From NCBI RefSeq assembly GCF_000213175.1, contig NW_009799179.1, positions 3,887,551-3,951,550 of the forward strand: a stretch of DNA of 64,000 bases, given 5' to 3'. This DNA comes from Neurospora tetrasperma FGSC 2508 (lineage: Eukaryota; Ascomycota; Sordariomycetes; Sordariales; Sordariaceae). The translations under genes were made by a program, and so were the position numbers. This document shows positions 12,215 through 24,300 of this stretch, one piece after another; within the stretch, counting starts at the first letter, position 1, and each line of letters begins with the position of its first letter. A model generated the notes under the pieces. That model saw only the letters and a program-made list of their open reading frames with translations. It was not told the DNA's origin and searched no databases.

Positions 12215-13558
12215 ACAAAAAAAAGCAAAAAGCCTCATTGATACACGATATCCTTTTCCTTATTCTCGGCATACCCCGCAACCTTTACACATCGGCATCC
12301 ACCTAGGATTTAAGAGGCGGCCTCGTGTACATGGTATTTGATAGAGAAGGAGGTTAAGGACTCTTTTCTTTCTACCGGGAATTTCGCTGGTTCAGCATCT
12401 GGTGGCAATATTTTCTTACACCACAAAAAGCGCTGGTACGGATCTAGCACGTGCGCACGCTCATTTACTTTAGAGGTGCTCGGTGCTCAAAAAAGACGGA
12501 CAAAGGGACGGGCTGCTTTGTACTGAGGTTCTCTGGTCAACCTGTAACTAGTTGTCAAGGGAAGTTCTCAAAATGCGATTTAGACTGAACTTGGGGTCCT
12601 GGTGTTGTGAAGTGGGCGATGGCCTGGTGGGCTTTGTGAAGGCCGCAGCGATGACATTTGATGATCATGACGGTTTTTGTTCCCGGCAAAGCTGGATAGG
12701 CAGGAGGACGCAGCCAGGTCAGCTGCTTCTGCTTGTTAGATTGTTAGGTTCAGTAACGGTGCTTTTGTAATTACTTCTTTTAACTTCACTGCTGTCTCCA
12801 AGATGGTGTCTATCCGGTTTTTGTTACCCTTTGTGAAGCAAATGGTATAATGAGTTGTTTGTAACGTCGAACGAGCCCATATTATGATAAGAAAAGTCGA
12901 GTATGCCGGTACGACTGTCTTCACTTGGTATACGGCGACAGCAACATCACTGCCGTCCGTTGCCTCCTAGTTCCATAGACTGACTGGTCATGACTGTGAA
13001 TGGAAATTAGGCCGTACCTGTTTTCACAAACCCCAAGTGTTTGTTCCTCTGTCAAACTTGCAACTGGAGTTGGATCTTGGATTAGGAACGACTCTTCAAT
13101 CCCAGGCTCAGCATAGCGGTCGGGGAAGAGTGAGGGAAACACCATGCTGGAAGGCCGTTCGAAGTCGATGCAGTGTCGTCTTCAACTTGAGGTTGAAATG
13201 AGCTCCACATGTACGTAGCGGCCCTCCCCACACTAAGTCACGACGGGCGCCAGCTAGCACAGCCAAGAAACAACGTTGACTCGCCGCGGCGCCGCCTCGC
13301 AGCCTCTTCCGCTCCAACCCCAACCTCGAACCTGCAATTCATTGCAACCGCGTCCCTGTCCTTTTGCCGTCCCATCGATTTATGCCAGTCACAGGTTGGT
13401 CACATTCACCGGCCCTTCGCCTAACGACCACTTTCAAACCTCCATCATACTTGTGACTCGTGGTGCGGCTCCTTCGCCTACCTATATTTATTCTCTTATC
13501 ACCGAGCCCCTGTCCGCAAACCCGATTAGTACATTCTATTGTCGCGACATCACGCAAA
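12215..13558. other. Intergenic region between eIF4A and YRA1
   Basis: 3' flank of eIF4A, starting with an A-rich stretch right after its stop, and the promoter and 5' leader of YRA1. No protein motif, RNA gene or repeat recognised. Confidence 0.5.
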
Positions 13559-15317
13559 ATGGCCGACAACTCTCTCGACCGCAGCCTTGACGAGATCCTC
13601 GCCGAGCGCAAGCCAGTATGTCATAACCATTTCCTCTTCTCCATGTTTGGCAATTGACTTGAGCTATGGGTCCTTCATGAATGAATACTGATATGGAATG
13701 CTTTGCTGCAGAATGGCCGGGGCTCAGGCTCTCGTGGTAGAGGCAATCGGGACAATGGCGCCGCCAACCGCCAGCGACGCGACAGGAATGATTACCCGCG
13801 CGATGGCGTTAGAAAGGTACGCTGCTTACAAGGAGAATTGATCTCCAGTCGTACTTGAGCCTGGAGACCTCTTCTTTTTTCCTTTCAACTTTTGTTTCAA
13901 AGTATCTATTTCAACTATTCGTTTTTTTTTTGTTTTTTTTCTCTCTTTACACCGCGATTGGAAACCTTTGCTGACGATACCTCGACCGCTCCCCCACAGG
14001 TTGAATCCTCTCCTCTTCCCCTTTAGACTTTACGCTCCGCTCTTTCTCTGTCCGGTTATCTTCAGATGTCGAACGCAGCCACTCAACCCGACTTGTGCTC
14101 GATGCCTCGAATCGCGACCGAGGAGGAAGCTGGCGTAATATTGGTTGAAATTCCCAGCTAACAGCTCCCGACTTGTTGGGCGGGACAGTCCTTCAGAGAT
14201 GATGCACCAAGAAACCTCGACTCGTACGTTTACAGGCGCATCGTTATTAGAGAGGAAGGTACTGACGTGGTTTGTCCAGCGAATGGGTTCACGACAAGTT
14301 TGAAGAGAATGGTACGGTCTAGCTGAGACATTCGAAAGGGGTCCTGAAAGGCCTAGCTGACTGGTCTCTCAGACCACCGCCGTGCCCCTAGAAGAAGAAA
14401 CTCTCCAGAACCCTTCAGGTAGGGGACATAGCCATGACTGCTACGCACCACGTTTGTGTATTGACATTTGAGCAGCGATGCCAGGGGATCCAAGATCCGC
14501 GTTGACAACATTCACTACGAGTTGACCCAAGAGGACCTCGAAGTAAGCATCATTACAGCCTAGGAATGTTATACACAGGTCACCATACTCACCACATACA
14601 TAGGGACTCTTCTCGCGAATTGGACCCCTCGTCAAGCTCGACATGAAGTACGATCGCGCTGGTCGCTCGGAAGGAACTGCGTTCGTAACCTACGAGTCTC
14701 CTCAGGATGCCAGTCGGGCTATTCGCGAGTATGACGGAGCCAACGCTGCCGGTACGTTCACAGTGAATCTCAAAGTTGTAGATGTCAGTATATTTAACAG
14801 CATTCCAGGCCAGCCTATCCGCCTCACTCTCATGCCCAGCGGTCCCCGCCGCAACCCATTTGAAACTGCTATTAACCCTCGTCCTCTTGCCGAGCGTATC
14901 ACTGTCCCCGGTGGCCGTTCCCGCTCAATCTCACCCTCGCGCCGCGACCGTGACTTGGATGAGGAAGCGGCCCGCAAAGGAATTGATAGATACCGCCCTG
15001 GTGGTTCCAGTCGTGGTCGCTCGCGCAGCCCACTTCCTCGCCGTGAGGGTGGTCGTGAGAGTGGTCGTCGTCCAGGCGCCCGCAGGGAAGGTGGACGTGG
15101 TGGACGTGGTGGAAGAGGTGGGGAGAAGCCTCAGGGTGAGCGCACTCGTAACGGACGGCCCAAGAAGACCCAGGAAGAATTGGATGCGGAGATGGAGGAC
15201 TATTTTGGCGGCGGTGGTGCGAATCAAGAGAACAACGCTGCCCCCGCGGCCGAAGCCTCCAATGGGGCTGTTGCGAGCGGTCCTGCCGAAGATGACATCG
15301 ATATGGGTATTGAGTGA
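13559..15317 (+). CDS. YRA1: mRNA export adaptor YRA1/Mlo3/ALYREF-like RRM protein
   Basis: Eight exons: 13559-13615, 13712-13816, 14189-14223, 14280-14311, 14373-14418, 14476-14542, 14604-14751, 14809-15317; 332 residues. The N-terminal SLDRSLDEILAERK matches the UAP56/Sub2-binding motif of ALY/REF proteins. An RG-rich segment and then one RRM follow: IRVDNIHY is RNP2 and the GRSEGTAFVTY region is RNP1. After it come an RS/RGG-rich tail and a C-terminal second UAP56-binding-like helix (TQEELDAEMEDYFGG). The protein bridges the TREX complex and Mex67 on nascent mRNA in the nucleus. Intron 2 (13817-14188, 372 bases) is far longer than the others; the four exons after it are only 32-67 bases. 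Boundaries of exons 3-5 rest on frame and consensus alone. Confidence 0.9.
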
Positions 15318-15837
15318 AAAGCAGAAGGGGTTGGCGGCTGAGGTATTGAGCAGCGCAAGAGGTGGTGATGCTTTCGAGATTGGGATATGGGTTTGCGGGA
15401 GTTTGATCCAGCCCTTGTTTAGACGGGTACGGGTCTTCTCTACTCTCTTTTCCTTTGGTGCGTATTCATAGCATACATCGATCTTTCTCTAGCGCACATA
15501 ATTTGGACAGCCTAGAAATACTTGTTTCACTTTTTGATGTGATAGTTGCTCTGACGCTACCCATAAGAAGACCCGAGTTTTTTTCCTGGAGGAGGATCAC
15601 TTACACGTCGTTCGCTAAACCAAGATCGTGAAGCCTTCCTTCCCTGACTAGTATGAACGTCTGGAATGGATTTATAGGTAGCATGCCGAACGTCTATCAA
15701 CCCCACAATTATAAATCACCCCTCATCCGTGACATTTACTCTTTATTGACTCACGCATCTTACCCTGATATTAGTCCTCTGCTGCTCCGGATCAACAACA
15801 CATACATTATTTACCTTGTGAGAGTAGTACCTTGGCA
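15318..15837. other. Intergenic region between YRA1 and the dehydrogenase-like gene
   Basis: 3' flank of YRA1 and a short promoter. Nothing further recognised. Confidence 0.5.
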
Positions 15838-17143
15838 ATGTCCGGAAATACAGAGGCACAGGGGCAAGAGCCCCGGGCCAAGATTGGCATCATCTCGATG
15901 GGCGACATGGGCAGCGCTCTTGCCAGCCTTCTCATCGCGAATGGCTACGCCGTTGCTACAAACTGCACGGGAAGAAGGTGAGATCTCAAGATGTCTGGAC
16001 GCATCATAAAAACCATCACTAACGTCAATAACTAGCCAAGACACCATTGACCGTGCCATCACCGTCGGCGCTGAGCTGCTCTCCACAGATGAAGCCCTCA
16101 TCACCCAATGCGACGTGATCCTCTCTATCGTTCCGCCCGCTCAAGCCGCTGCCACAGCTGAACGCATCATCACCGCTTTCAAGCGTGTTTCGTCCGGGCC
16201 CAACCCTCGGTGCACCCCGCTCTACTTCGCCGACATGAACGCCATCTCGCCTTCCACCGTCAAATCCATTGCCGCCCAGTTCACCACCGCCGGCCTCGAC
16301 CCTGACCGCGACGTTCGCTTTGTAGACGGCTGTATCCTCGGCGTCACTCCCTCTCGGAAACAGCAGACCAGCAGCACCACCGCCCTAGGCCCTTCGTCAA
16401 CCGGCCCGGCGGCTCCCATCCCCGCCGCATCAACCTCAACCAAACCCGTCGCCTCCTTCCCTCAAGAAGACATCCTCCATGACCCTACCACCGGCTGGTC
16501 CTACCCTCTCCTCCCCACTTCGGGTCCCTGGTCCTTCACTGACGAGACCACCTTTCCCTACCCCTACGGCAACCACTTTGCTTCGACTCTGCACATCGAA
16601 CACATGCTCTCCGACCCTGACCCAAACTCTTCTTCCGGTGCCGAAAAGCAGCAGACTACCAGCAGCAGCAGCAGCAGCAGTGAAATCGGCCAAGCCTCGG
16701 CCCTCAAAAACGTCTACGCCTCCCTCGCCAAGGGGTTTGCCGCCCTCTCCCTCCTCTCCCTCTCTACCGCCCACTCCCTTCGCATCCTCCCCTCCTTTCT
16801 CTCCTCTCTGGAACGCCTGGCCCCTTCGCGGTTGAACACCATGACGCGGTACGTTACCACGTTGCCGCCCAAGGCATACCGGTGGGTGAGGGAGATGGAG
16901 GAGATTAGCAAGACTTTTACCGACGAGGAAGTGGGATGGGACGAGGACAAGGAGGATGTGTTTAAGCATGTGGCGGGGGTGTTTAGGTTTGTGGCGGACG
17001 AGACGGTTTTGGGGCAGGAGAAGGTGGGGAAGAGAAGGAGGGGGTTGGATTTGGAGGATTTGTGTCAGGCAATGGGGGAGGGGTTAGAGGGGAGGAGGAA
17101 GAGGAGGGCAGTAGAGAAGGAAGGGGAGGCGTGTGAGAAATGA
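15838..17143 (+). CDS. 6-phosphogluconate / 3-hydroxyisobutyrate dehydrogenase-like protein (DUF1932 type)
   Basis: Exons 15838-15977 and 16036-17143; 415 residues. The N-terminus is a Rossmann fold: KIGIISMGDMGSALASLLI is the dinucleotide-binding glycine motif, followed by DVILSIVPP and a YFADMNAISP region, as in beta-hydroxyacid dehydrogenases. The C-terminal half is helical and matches the general plan of the DUF1932 domain (ALKNVYASLAKGFAALSLLS). Between the domains sits a low-complexity Ser/Thr/Pro/Gln insert of roughly 60 residues, and a second poly-Ser run encoded by AGC repeats at 16662-16681. The usual catalytic lysine position is occupied by ALKNVYAS, compatible with activity. The substrate cannot be read from sequence. 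Confidence 0.85.
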
Positions 17144-17204
17144 TGTGGTACGGACTGTGGATGAATATTGATGATGATGATGAGAGATGATACAGAGTAG
17201 GACT

Positions 17205-17248
17205 AATAAAGTGGAGGATCTCTTAAAAAAAAAAAAAAAAAAAAAAAA
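17205..17248 (+). repeat. AATAAA signal followed by a genomic 24-A tract
   Basis: AATAAA at 17205-17210, then a run of 24 A at 17225-17248, about 80 bases after the stop of the dehydrogenase-like gene. The rest of the 17144-17484 gap contains nothing recognisable. Confidence 0.7.
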
Positions 17249-17484
17249 CGCGTTTAGATTTAGACATGAGATATCAGTTTGAGTCTTGCTGTTCAACAGA
17301 CTTGCATTCCGACATCTGTCATCACGCGGGACTGTAATGATATTCTAAGGGCCATCATTCTGGAGGCAATTGTGTGTAATGCTCTCGTCTTGCGACTATC
17401 TAAAGAAGCCCATGTCTACCCTAATTGGCATCTGATTTTAGCACCTCCAGTAGGAGTCCTGTTACTTATACCTCTTACTCGTGC

Positions 17485-19902
17485 CTAAATCGCCAGTCTT
17501 CGCCTCCCCGTCGGGATTTTTCTTATCTTTTCAAACAACTTTACTTCCTCCCTCGGTTGTTCTCGTCGCTGTTGCTCATCCTCACCAGGTTCTTTCACCT
17601 TCACCACGTACAGCGGGTTGTCAATGTCCGCTCGAAGATTGAATTCCGGAACCGTAATCTTTCTCTCCGAATCGGTCTCCAAATCTTTCCACAGATCCTT
17701 TTCTTCTTGTCCATCGTTATTGATATTATTCGTGCTGTTTTCCGTCGTGCTGTTTCCCGCTGTGCTGTTTTCCGTCGCTGTCGCTGTCTTCGTCGCCGTT
17801 AACTCGCTTGGCTTCTTCAAGTCGAGCCACAAGCTCCCGTTTGCAAGCGCACCAAACTGGTACGTAAAAATCTCCACGCCGTTTGGATCCCGCCAGAGGT
17901 ACTTGTACCTGTTGCTGTCCTTGTTCTCCGTGAAGTCTGGATCCCATGTAGGGGTATACTCTTCGACCGCGTCCGTGAGGCCCAAAGTCAACTTTTCTGC
18001 CGGCCTGCGAGTATTGACGACACCCTTGGACGCATCCCAAGGCAGCCGCTCGAGGTGGGCGGGCGCGACGAAGAACTGGACCCAGGAACCGGGTGAGGCG
18101 ATGTCGCCCACGTTTTGCTCCCCGCGGAGGGTGCGGAGAAAACGCTCGAGGCCTTCCATGTCGTCGTCGTCTTCTTCCTCAGCTTCGTTGTTCTCGCTGT
18201 CTTTGCTGCTGCTCGTGGGGGTTTTGCGGTAATGGTCTCGATCCTGAGGGTCAAGAGAGAGGAGACCTTGTTTGGCGCCCCAGCCTCCGCCCCCGCTTAC
18301 TGTTTGTTTGGACGTTTAGTAAGTATTTGTATGTACATGTACATGAGAGAACAGAGTGTGTAAACTAGAAAATGTGGAGGCCGACTTACGGATTTCCCGG
18401 AGATGACATCCGGCTACCAACAGGCCCTGAAGAGCCTTACTACACCTTCCAGCTAATCTCTTTTCGTCCGCAGTACTGGCCTGTTCGAAATCGAAAGGAG
18501 GTGGCAACTGCATTGCGAGATCCACAGGAGGCTGAAACTTTGCATATTTCTTGTACACCTCATCCGGGATGACGAGAGCCCAGACCTTGACAGCGTGGCT
18601 ATCTGACGTGTGCTTAAGTGGTCTGTGACTGCTGGCTCTCATGGAAAGCAGTTTCGGAATCACATCCTCGAGCTCCTTGCTAGCCGGGGCGCTCTCGCCG
18701 TCAATCTCAACCTGCTTGAGGATGTTTCCCAGACCGCTGACGATCTTGCGTGGAGATGTGATGGGCAGGAGTTGGAACCAAAGCTCACTTGGCCAGGGCT
18801 GCTTCAAGGATGTCGTTTGGATGGTGACATGAGTCCGCCTGTTTGCCTCGACGTGTATGGGACGCAGCTTCTGCTTCTCCGGTGACCGCGCCCAAGCCGA
18901 AACCTCTAATATGTGGGGTGTCGTGCCACGTTGTTGGGCTGCGGTTGAAGTTGCATAGCTGGTGTTGGCGAGCGGCAGAGCGACTTGTACAGGCCGATTG
19001 TCATCGCGCAGGGGATTGATGCGAAACTCGAGGACGGGAGGTGGTCCAGAAGAATAGGGCATCGGCTTCTCAGCATTGGCGTTTCCCTTGGGGGCAACTT
19101 TGAGACGGCGGTACATTCGCTCGAGGAAGAGAGGGTCTGTTTCGTTCCTCATGTTGCTCCATGAGAAGTCTGAGTTGTCCCACAGGCCAGGCAAAAGATG
19201 TTCGCTCTGTCCACAGATGATACTGAACCCTTCTGAAGCCAGGGTGGCGTTGGGAGCATAGCCGGGCACTTGCCATAACGGGATCTTGTCTACTACGGCA
19301 GTGACGACGTTCAACCTGTCTTTGAGTACCTCGGAGTCCTTCAAGGGCCCCACTTCTGTGCGCGGGAAGAGTTCATTTACCGTGTTGAACAGAAATGTAT
19401 GGGCGCACTGTACTTCCTGGAAGTAACGCAAGGAAGCGAGAATGACTAGGCAGTCCGCTCGAACCTCTGGTCCATGGGAGAGGATGCTTTGGTAGAAATG
19501 GCGTATAGCGGGGCTGATGAAGACACGTGGGTTTCGTGGCTGTTTCCCGAGGAGCGTGAGTTGCTAATTCCGAGCAGAGAGACATGACGATGTACTCACA
19601 TTCATTCGCTTCTTGTATATTTCTCCCGGGCTACCGGAAAGAAAGTCATCCCAGGCCTCGGGGTTTATGGCGACCGAAAGACATTTGACTGTCCTTGGGA
19701 GAGCCTTTTCGGGATCGGTGATGCCGTCTACATTTCTTCTGTTGTCTCGGAAAGTGCTGTATTGGACTTGAACTTGGTGTTTGAGGTTGGGTGTGTAAGT
19801 TGTCGTCGATCCCTTCAAAGCAAGGAATGCCCGTTGAGATGACGGTGGAGAGATTCCGGGGAACAACCCGACCCTGCCCCTGGGGACGAGCCTCAACAGC
19901 AT
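17485..19902 (-). CDS. Conserved fungal protein of unknown function, probably mitochondrial
   Basis: Exons 19902-19600, 19539-18390, 18299-17485; 755 residues. The N-terminus MLLRLVPRGRVGLFPG followed by a Ser/Arg-rich stretch without acidic residues looks like a mitochondrial presequence. I recognise no catalytic domain. Features visible: a helical region around residues 70-180; a segment of beta-rich character (residues about 230-400); a glycine-rich turn GGGGWGAKQGLLSLDPQ directly after intron 2; an acidic run (NNEAEEEDDDD); and a charged C-terminus. Intron 1 could end at the first TAG (36 bases) or at the next in-frame AAACAG (60 bases); I chose 60 because fungal introns under about 45 bases are very rare. 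The gene is divergent from the small ORF at 20577. Confidence 0.8.
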
Positions 19903-20576
19903 TTCGGCGTTCGTTGGCTGAGAACGTGTGCAATGACTCGCTCACCTGGACGTCCGATATTGATATGCGAAACCAGGCGACAACAAACTGAGCTCGGTTG
20001 TCGGTATGCTATCGACCCATTAGATCTCGTGTAAGCCCAGCTTCATGAGGTAAGCGTCGGAATTCCGGTCAGCTGATGCGATGAACCTCACTTCATCTCA
20101 TCTCCACGGTTCCCAAAGTCAGCCGTTCGGCCGGACCTACACCGAGGTGAGCAGGGACAGGGGTCCAAGGTGAGCTCCGTGATATGCTTGGCCCGTGCAC
20201 TTAACATGAGCCCTATCGACCCTCCCCCCACTCTTATCGCGGTCTGGCCAGTGACATCATTAGCGCTACCTACAATAGTGTACCTTGACGGCCACCAGCA
20301 AACCACCATAATAAGCCTATATACCGTACACAATCAACCTCGAAACAATCGAGTACCCTTTTCTCCCCAATCACTTCCTGACATCAATCAAATTACAGAA
20401 ACAAAAAGTCCAATCTCACCGAGTCTGCACTACCAGACCACACAAGAACTGACCACTCCCCATCTCGAGATCAAACACAGTCGTCCACCAAAACCACAAA
20501 CCCATCTGTTCAAACACTCTCAACCCCTTCCCCCCTCAAACCGCTCGAAAGCCTCCCCCCTCCCCCCAAAAAAAGA
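19903..20576. other. Divergent promoter region
   Basis: Separates the unknown mitochondrial-like gene (minus) from the small ORF (plus). The right half is CA/CT-rich, a 5'-leader type composition. An overlapping open frame starting at 20170 is proline-rich and looks compositional. Confidence 0.45.
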
Positions 20577-20945
20577 ATGGCAACAAACAGCGCAGCAGGC
20601 AACGGCGCAATCCAATCCCCTGCCTTCGCTCCAACCGCCAACCCGACTTTCGCCTCTCAAGGCCAAACCCCCTCCTCGTCTTCCATCACCACCAACACCA
20701 ACCAAGGAGTTCCCCTCTCATCAGAAGCCAAAGCGCAAATCTTGGGCACATCAGATGCGTCAACCGCTGGAGGAAGTGATGCCAAAGAAGAAGGAGGAGG
20801 AGGAAAAGGAGCAAGCGAACACGCCCCCGGCTCCAGCGCGCAGGAACAGGGTGTTGCTGCTGAGGAGGAGGGCTGGAATGAGGAGGTGAAGGATTTGGAG
20901 AGGAGGATGGGTAATGGACAAGGAGGGAGCGGACTGGGACGTTGA
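20577..20945 (+). CDS. Small hypothetical protein, disordered
   Basis: Single-exon frame of 122 residues with an A-rich leader before its ATG. The first 70 residues are Ala/Ser/Thr/Asn/Gln-rich. The C-terminal 50 are Gly- and Glu-rich and end in a charged helix-like segment (EEGWNEEVKDLERRMG) and a Gly tail. No domain recognised. It is preferred over the overlapping +1 frame, which lacks a folded-looking end and shows Pro/Lys runs expected from a shifted reading. Translation is plausible but not proven. Confidence 0.5.
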   Translation: MATNSAAGNGAIQSPAFAPTANPTFASQGQTPSSSSITTNTNQGVPLSSEAKAQILGTSDASTAGGSDAKEEGGGGKGASEHAPGSSAQEQGVAAEEEGWNEEVKDLERRMGNGQGGSGLGR

Positions 20946-21332
20946 GTGAGAGACTTGGGGGATCTAGGATGACGCGGGCGGTGATGAGAGACGGAGAGGC
21001 GAAGCACAGTGGCCGAATGGGTATTGCTAGCTATGGGAATACAGAACCAGCATTGCTTGTTATGATGGGCAACAATAATGTTTTGATAGACGATGACATT
21101 GTTACCGAAGGTTAGGAATTGCAAAGACATGTTAAATCGGTTATTCTAATCGATGGACAGTTTTGATATAGTCGACAAACTAAGTGATCATGAAATACCA
21201 CTTAGCTTGTGCAATTACTTCTGTGTAGGTCAAACGCCCAAATCTATATCGAACATCATCTCTACTACCAAGCCCACTTCCACCCAATCCAATCATTCCA
21301 AATACACAAACGTCCATCACTTCGTGATCGCA
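20946..21332. other. Convergent 3' region
   Basis: Between the small ORF and the F-box/propeller gene, transcribed towards each other. Contains only presumed 3' leaders. Confidence 0.45.
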
Positions 21333-24300
21333 TCACATAACAACACACTTCTTATCCCCCTTCTCCCCCCCTTCCTCCTTCTCCTTCCCTTTACCCTTCC
21401 CCTTGCCCTTCTCTCTCTTATTCTCCCTCGCTCCCGCTCTCTCTGCCCTCTCCCTGGCTGCCTGTGCCGCCTGCTCACTACTCTCAAATTTCATACCACC
21501 TGGCAGAAAGCTATGTGACGTAACATCCGTCCACGTACTCCTCGCGTCGTCATCCAAATGATCTCCATGCTTCTGCTTTTTCCCTTTTACCTTTTTCTCC
21601 TTCTTCTCCTTGACGCTCTTGGTCCGACTTCGACCACCCATCCATCCCTTCTTCTTGGCATCAGCAATGTTCTTAGCCGCGCTCCTCTCTGCTCGGCTCT
21701 GTCGTCTGTTGAGGCTCGTCGCGCGGGTGGCGCCGTTCGTGGATGTCGAGAGGGATCTAGTTGCCGTAGGGATGTCGAGACCGGGGCCGCCAGCAGCGTT
21801 CGAGTTGGCACCGTTGCTCGCAACGCTGTAGATGGTTTCAAGCCGCTCAACGGTTGGACGGTTTCCGATGACGGCTGATTGCGTCTGCGGGCGCGGATGG
21901 CGTGGAACGGGAGCCAGAAGGGGAGGGTCGCCCCGACGACCGGACGCGTGTCGACCGGGCGGGTCGAAGGCACCTGAGACACCCTGTGGTGTACTGACTA
22001 TTAGGGGCACGTCTTCGACTGCTGAAGGTCGGCGGGATGCAGGCTGGGAATAGGCAGAGCGGTTGTTGAAGTCGTCACCGAGAAAGTCGGGTGGAGGGTG
22101 GAAGCCCTCCGAAAGACGCCGGGGAGCTCCCGAGCGGCTGTTCAGACGCCTCAACTGATCCTGGCTAGGGGCTGGCAGATAGTATTCGCCCCTTTCTACA
22201 GGAAGCGCCGAGTGTGGGAAGTCAGTTGGTGCTGTCACTGGGGCTTTTGGCTGATTGGATACCAAGGGCCATGTCCCAGCGTTGGAAAGCCGCCTAACTA
22301 CCGGACTGCTTGCACTCTCTGTTGGCATGATAGTACCGATATGTGGTGACGGGTTGTGGGGGTATAGAGCAAATGGCAACCCTGACTGCTGTGGAGGTGC
22401 AATGTCTGTCTGCAAGAGAGATAATGGTAGGTGTGACTGTTGCGAAGATGACGCCGAGGTTGAGGCCGCTAAGTTCACCTGAAGAGAGCTCACTATTCCA
22501 CTATCGCTCACGCTACGCGCCTGAATTCCGCCAGTAGATAGGTTTACCCCTGACATCTTGGGTGAATCAGGCGGAGAGACGTCGTAAATGTTCTCATCTC
22601 CCACATATCGGGAGCCGCTGGAAGATGGCCTTTGTGGTTCTTGGTACGGGATCAGGTGTGGCAAATGCGTGAGACTGCCGCCACTATGATACTGTATCAA
22701 AGACGACGACAATTGCTGTGGTAGTGAAGGAACTGGTGGAATGGTAGAGAGGGACGGTACAGGCGGGATAGAGGATCCTGTCTGTGGGACTTGTATCGCT
22801 GTGTGACTTTGAGGTACCTCCAACATCGATTTTGGCCTGCGCATTTGATCCAGGTAATCGTCTGTTTGAGCCGAGGACATGGTGGCGGGGATAACAGGCG
22901 GAATAGCATGGCGTAGGAAAGCAGGCAAGTCGCCAGGATCCTCCTTTTGGTATGGAGGTGGGGGAGGAACCCAGTTGTCCGCGTCGCTTTCATGAGGATG
23001 TTCGGCTCGGCCATCAGCACGACGATACTGAACAGGGCCACTAGCAGCAGCTTGCGGGTGTAAGCGACGATTGGCAGCAGCAGCAGTGGCAGCACGCCTG
23101 AGAGTAGGAGCCGATCGGGGGCTGGCATGGGCGTATGGTGACTCCAAGGCCTCTTGCTCTTCGATTGACGCGAATTCCTCGGTATCCTCGGTTATCAAAG
23201 GTGCTTCAATTCGGGGAATAGGAAGTGCTCCAACACGACGAGGTACGAGAGGGTCATCATCCTCCTGCAATGACGCCGAAGGCTGGCTGGCAAGTGACGA
23301 AGCAGAAGGAAGGGCTGGGACAAGAGGAACAGCTCCTGCGCTGGTAGCAGCTCGCATCAAACCGCCACGATTCCCTCTATTTTGCATAACCGTTCTCCGT
23401 CGTACAATAGCGACTTCAGCTTCGATATCTCGGTGTTCCTCCTCTAGTACCTCAGGCTCTTTGGATCCCACATCGATAACAACCTCGACAGGAGAGCCGT
23501 TCTCTAGACTGTAATCGAAGTCGATCACTGTGATCCGACCACCGTCCACAAAGTCAAATCCATCATCCTCCGTGATGGGCTTGGTGGGTGTTATTCCTCG
23601 AGCACCGATAATCATACGTTCCTTCACCGACGAATCCTCAAAGTCTCCAACCCACTTCACCATATGCACCCCTTCTAGATGGCCGATTTTGCGTCCGGCG
23701 ATAAGTTTGTTGCGCAACTTGTCGAACGCTTGCCATTGGGGGACTCTGGATGGATCATTCTCCTGCGTGCGTGAGCCATTTCGAGGTGGCGGTTGACTGT
23801 TGCGGCGGTTCAGAGCACTTGGGTTCGAGGTACCTTCATTGCCCGTGCTGGACGTTTCGGGTGTTGCATCCAGGTCCTCGGGAATGCCGTAGATCCAAAC
23901 GTCCTTACCTTGAAAGCCAGCCGATACGAGCTCGCCATGGTAAGAGGCTGCGGGTAGAGTACATGGTACCAGTTTCGGTTGCGAGGTAGGGTTCGGTATT
24001 GGCCCGGTGAAGTATGTTGTGCCGTTTCGTAGATCATCGATGCGCACAGCCCTGAAGATCTCGTAACTGCGGTCGTACGTGAACGTCCATCCCGCCTCCT
24101 CGTGTTTTCCATTCTGGATCAATACAGCGTGGCTGCAATCGCGACTCGTGTTGGGGAAGAGGATTGAGGTAGTCCATAACACACTAATATCGTCCTCCAC
24201 CGCACAACTAACCGGGTCGTAGTAGGGCGCGGTCAGAATTACGGTGTTGGGCTGTGGCGCATGAACCGTAGTACCCAGAATCTGTGTCCCGTCGAACGAA

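Noticed and set aside
19564-19599. 36-base version of intron 1 in the unknown mitochondrial-like gene
   Set aside because: Too short for a fungal spliceosomal intron; the next in-frame acceptor gives 60 bases.
20170-20889. 239-residue frame overlapping the small ORF
   Set aside because: Proline/Lys-rich reading of a CA-rich leader followed by the +1 shadow of the 122-residue frame.
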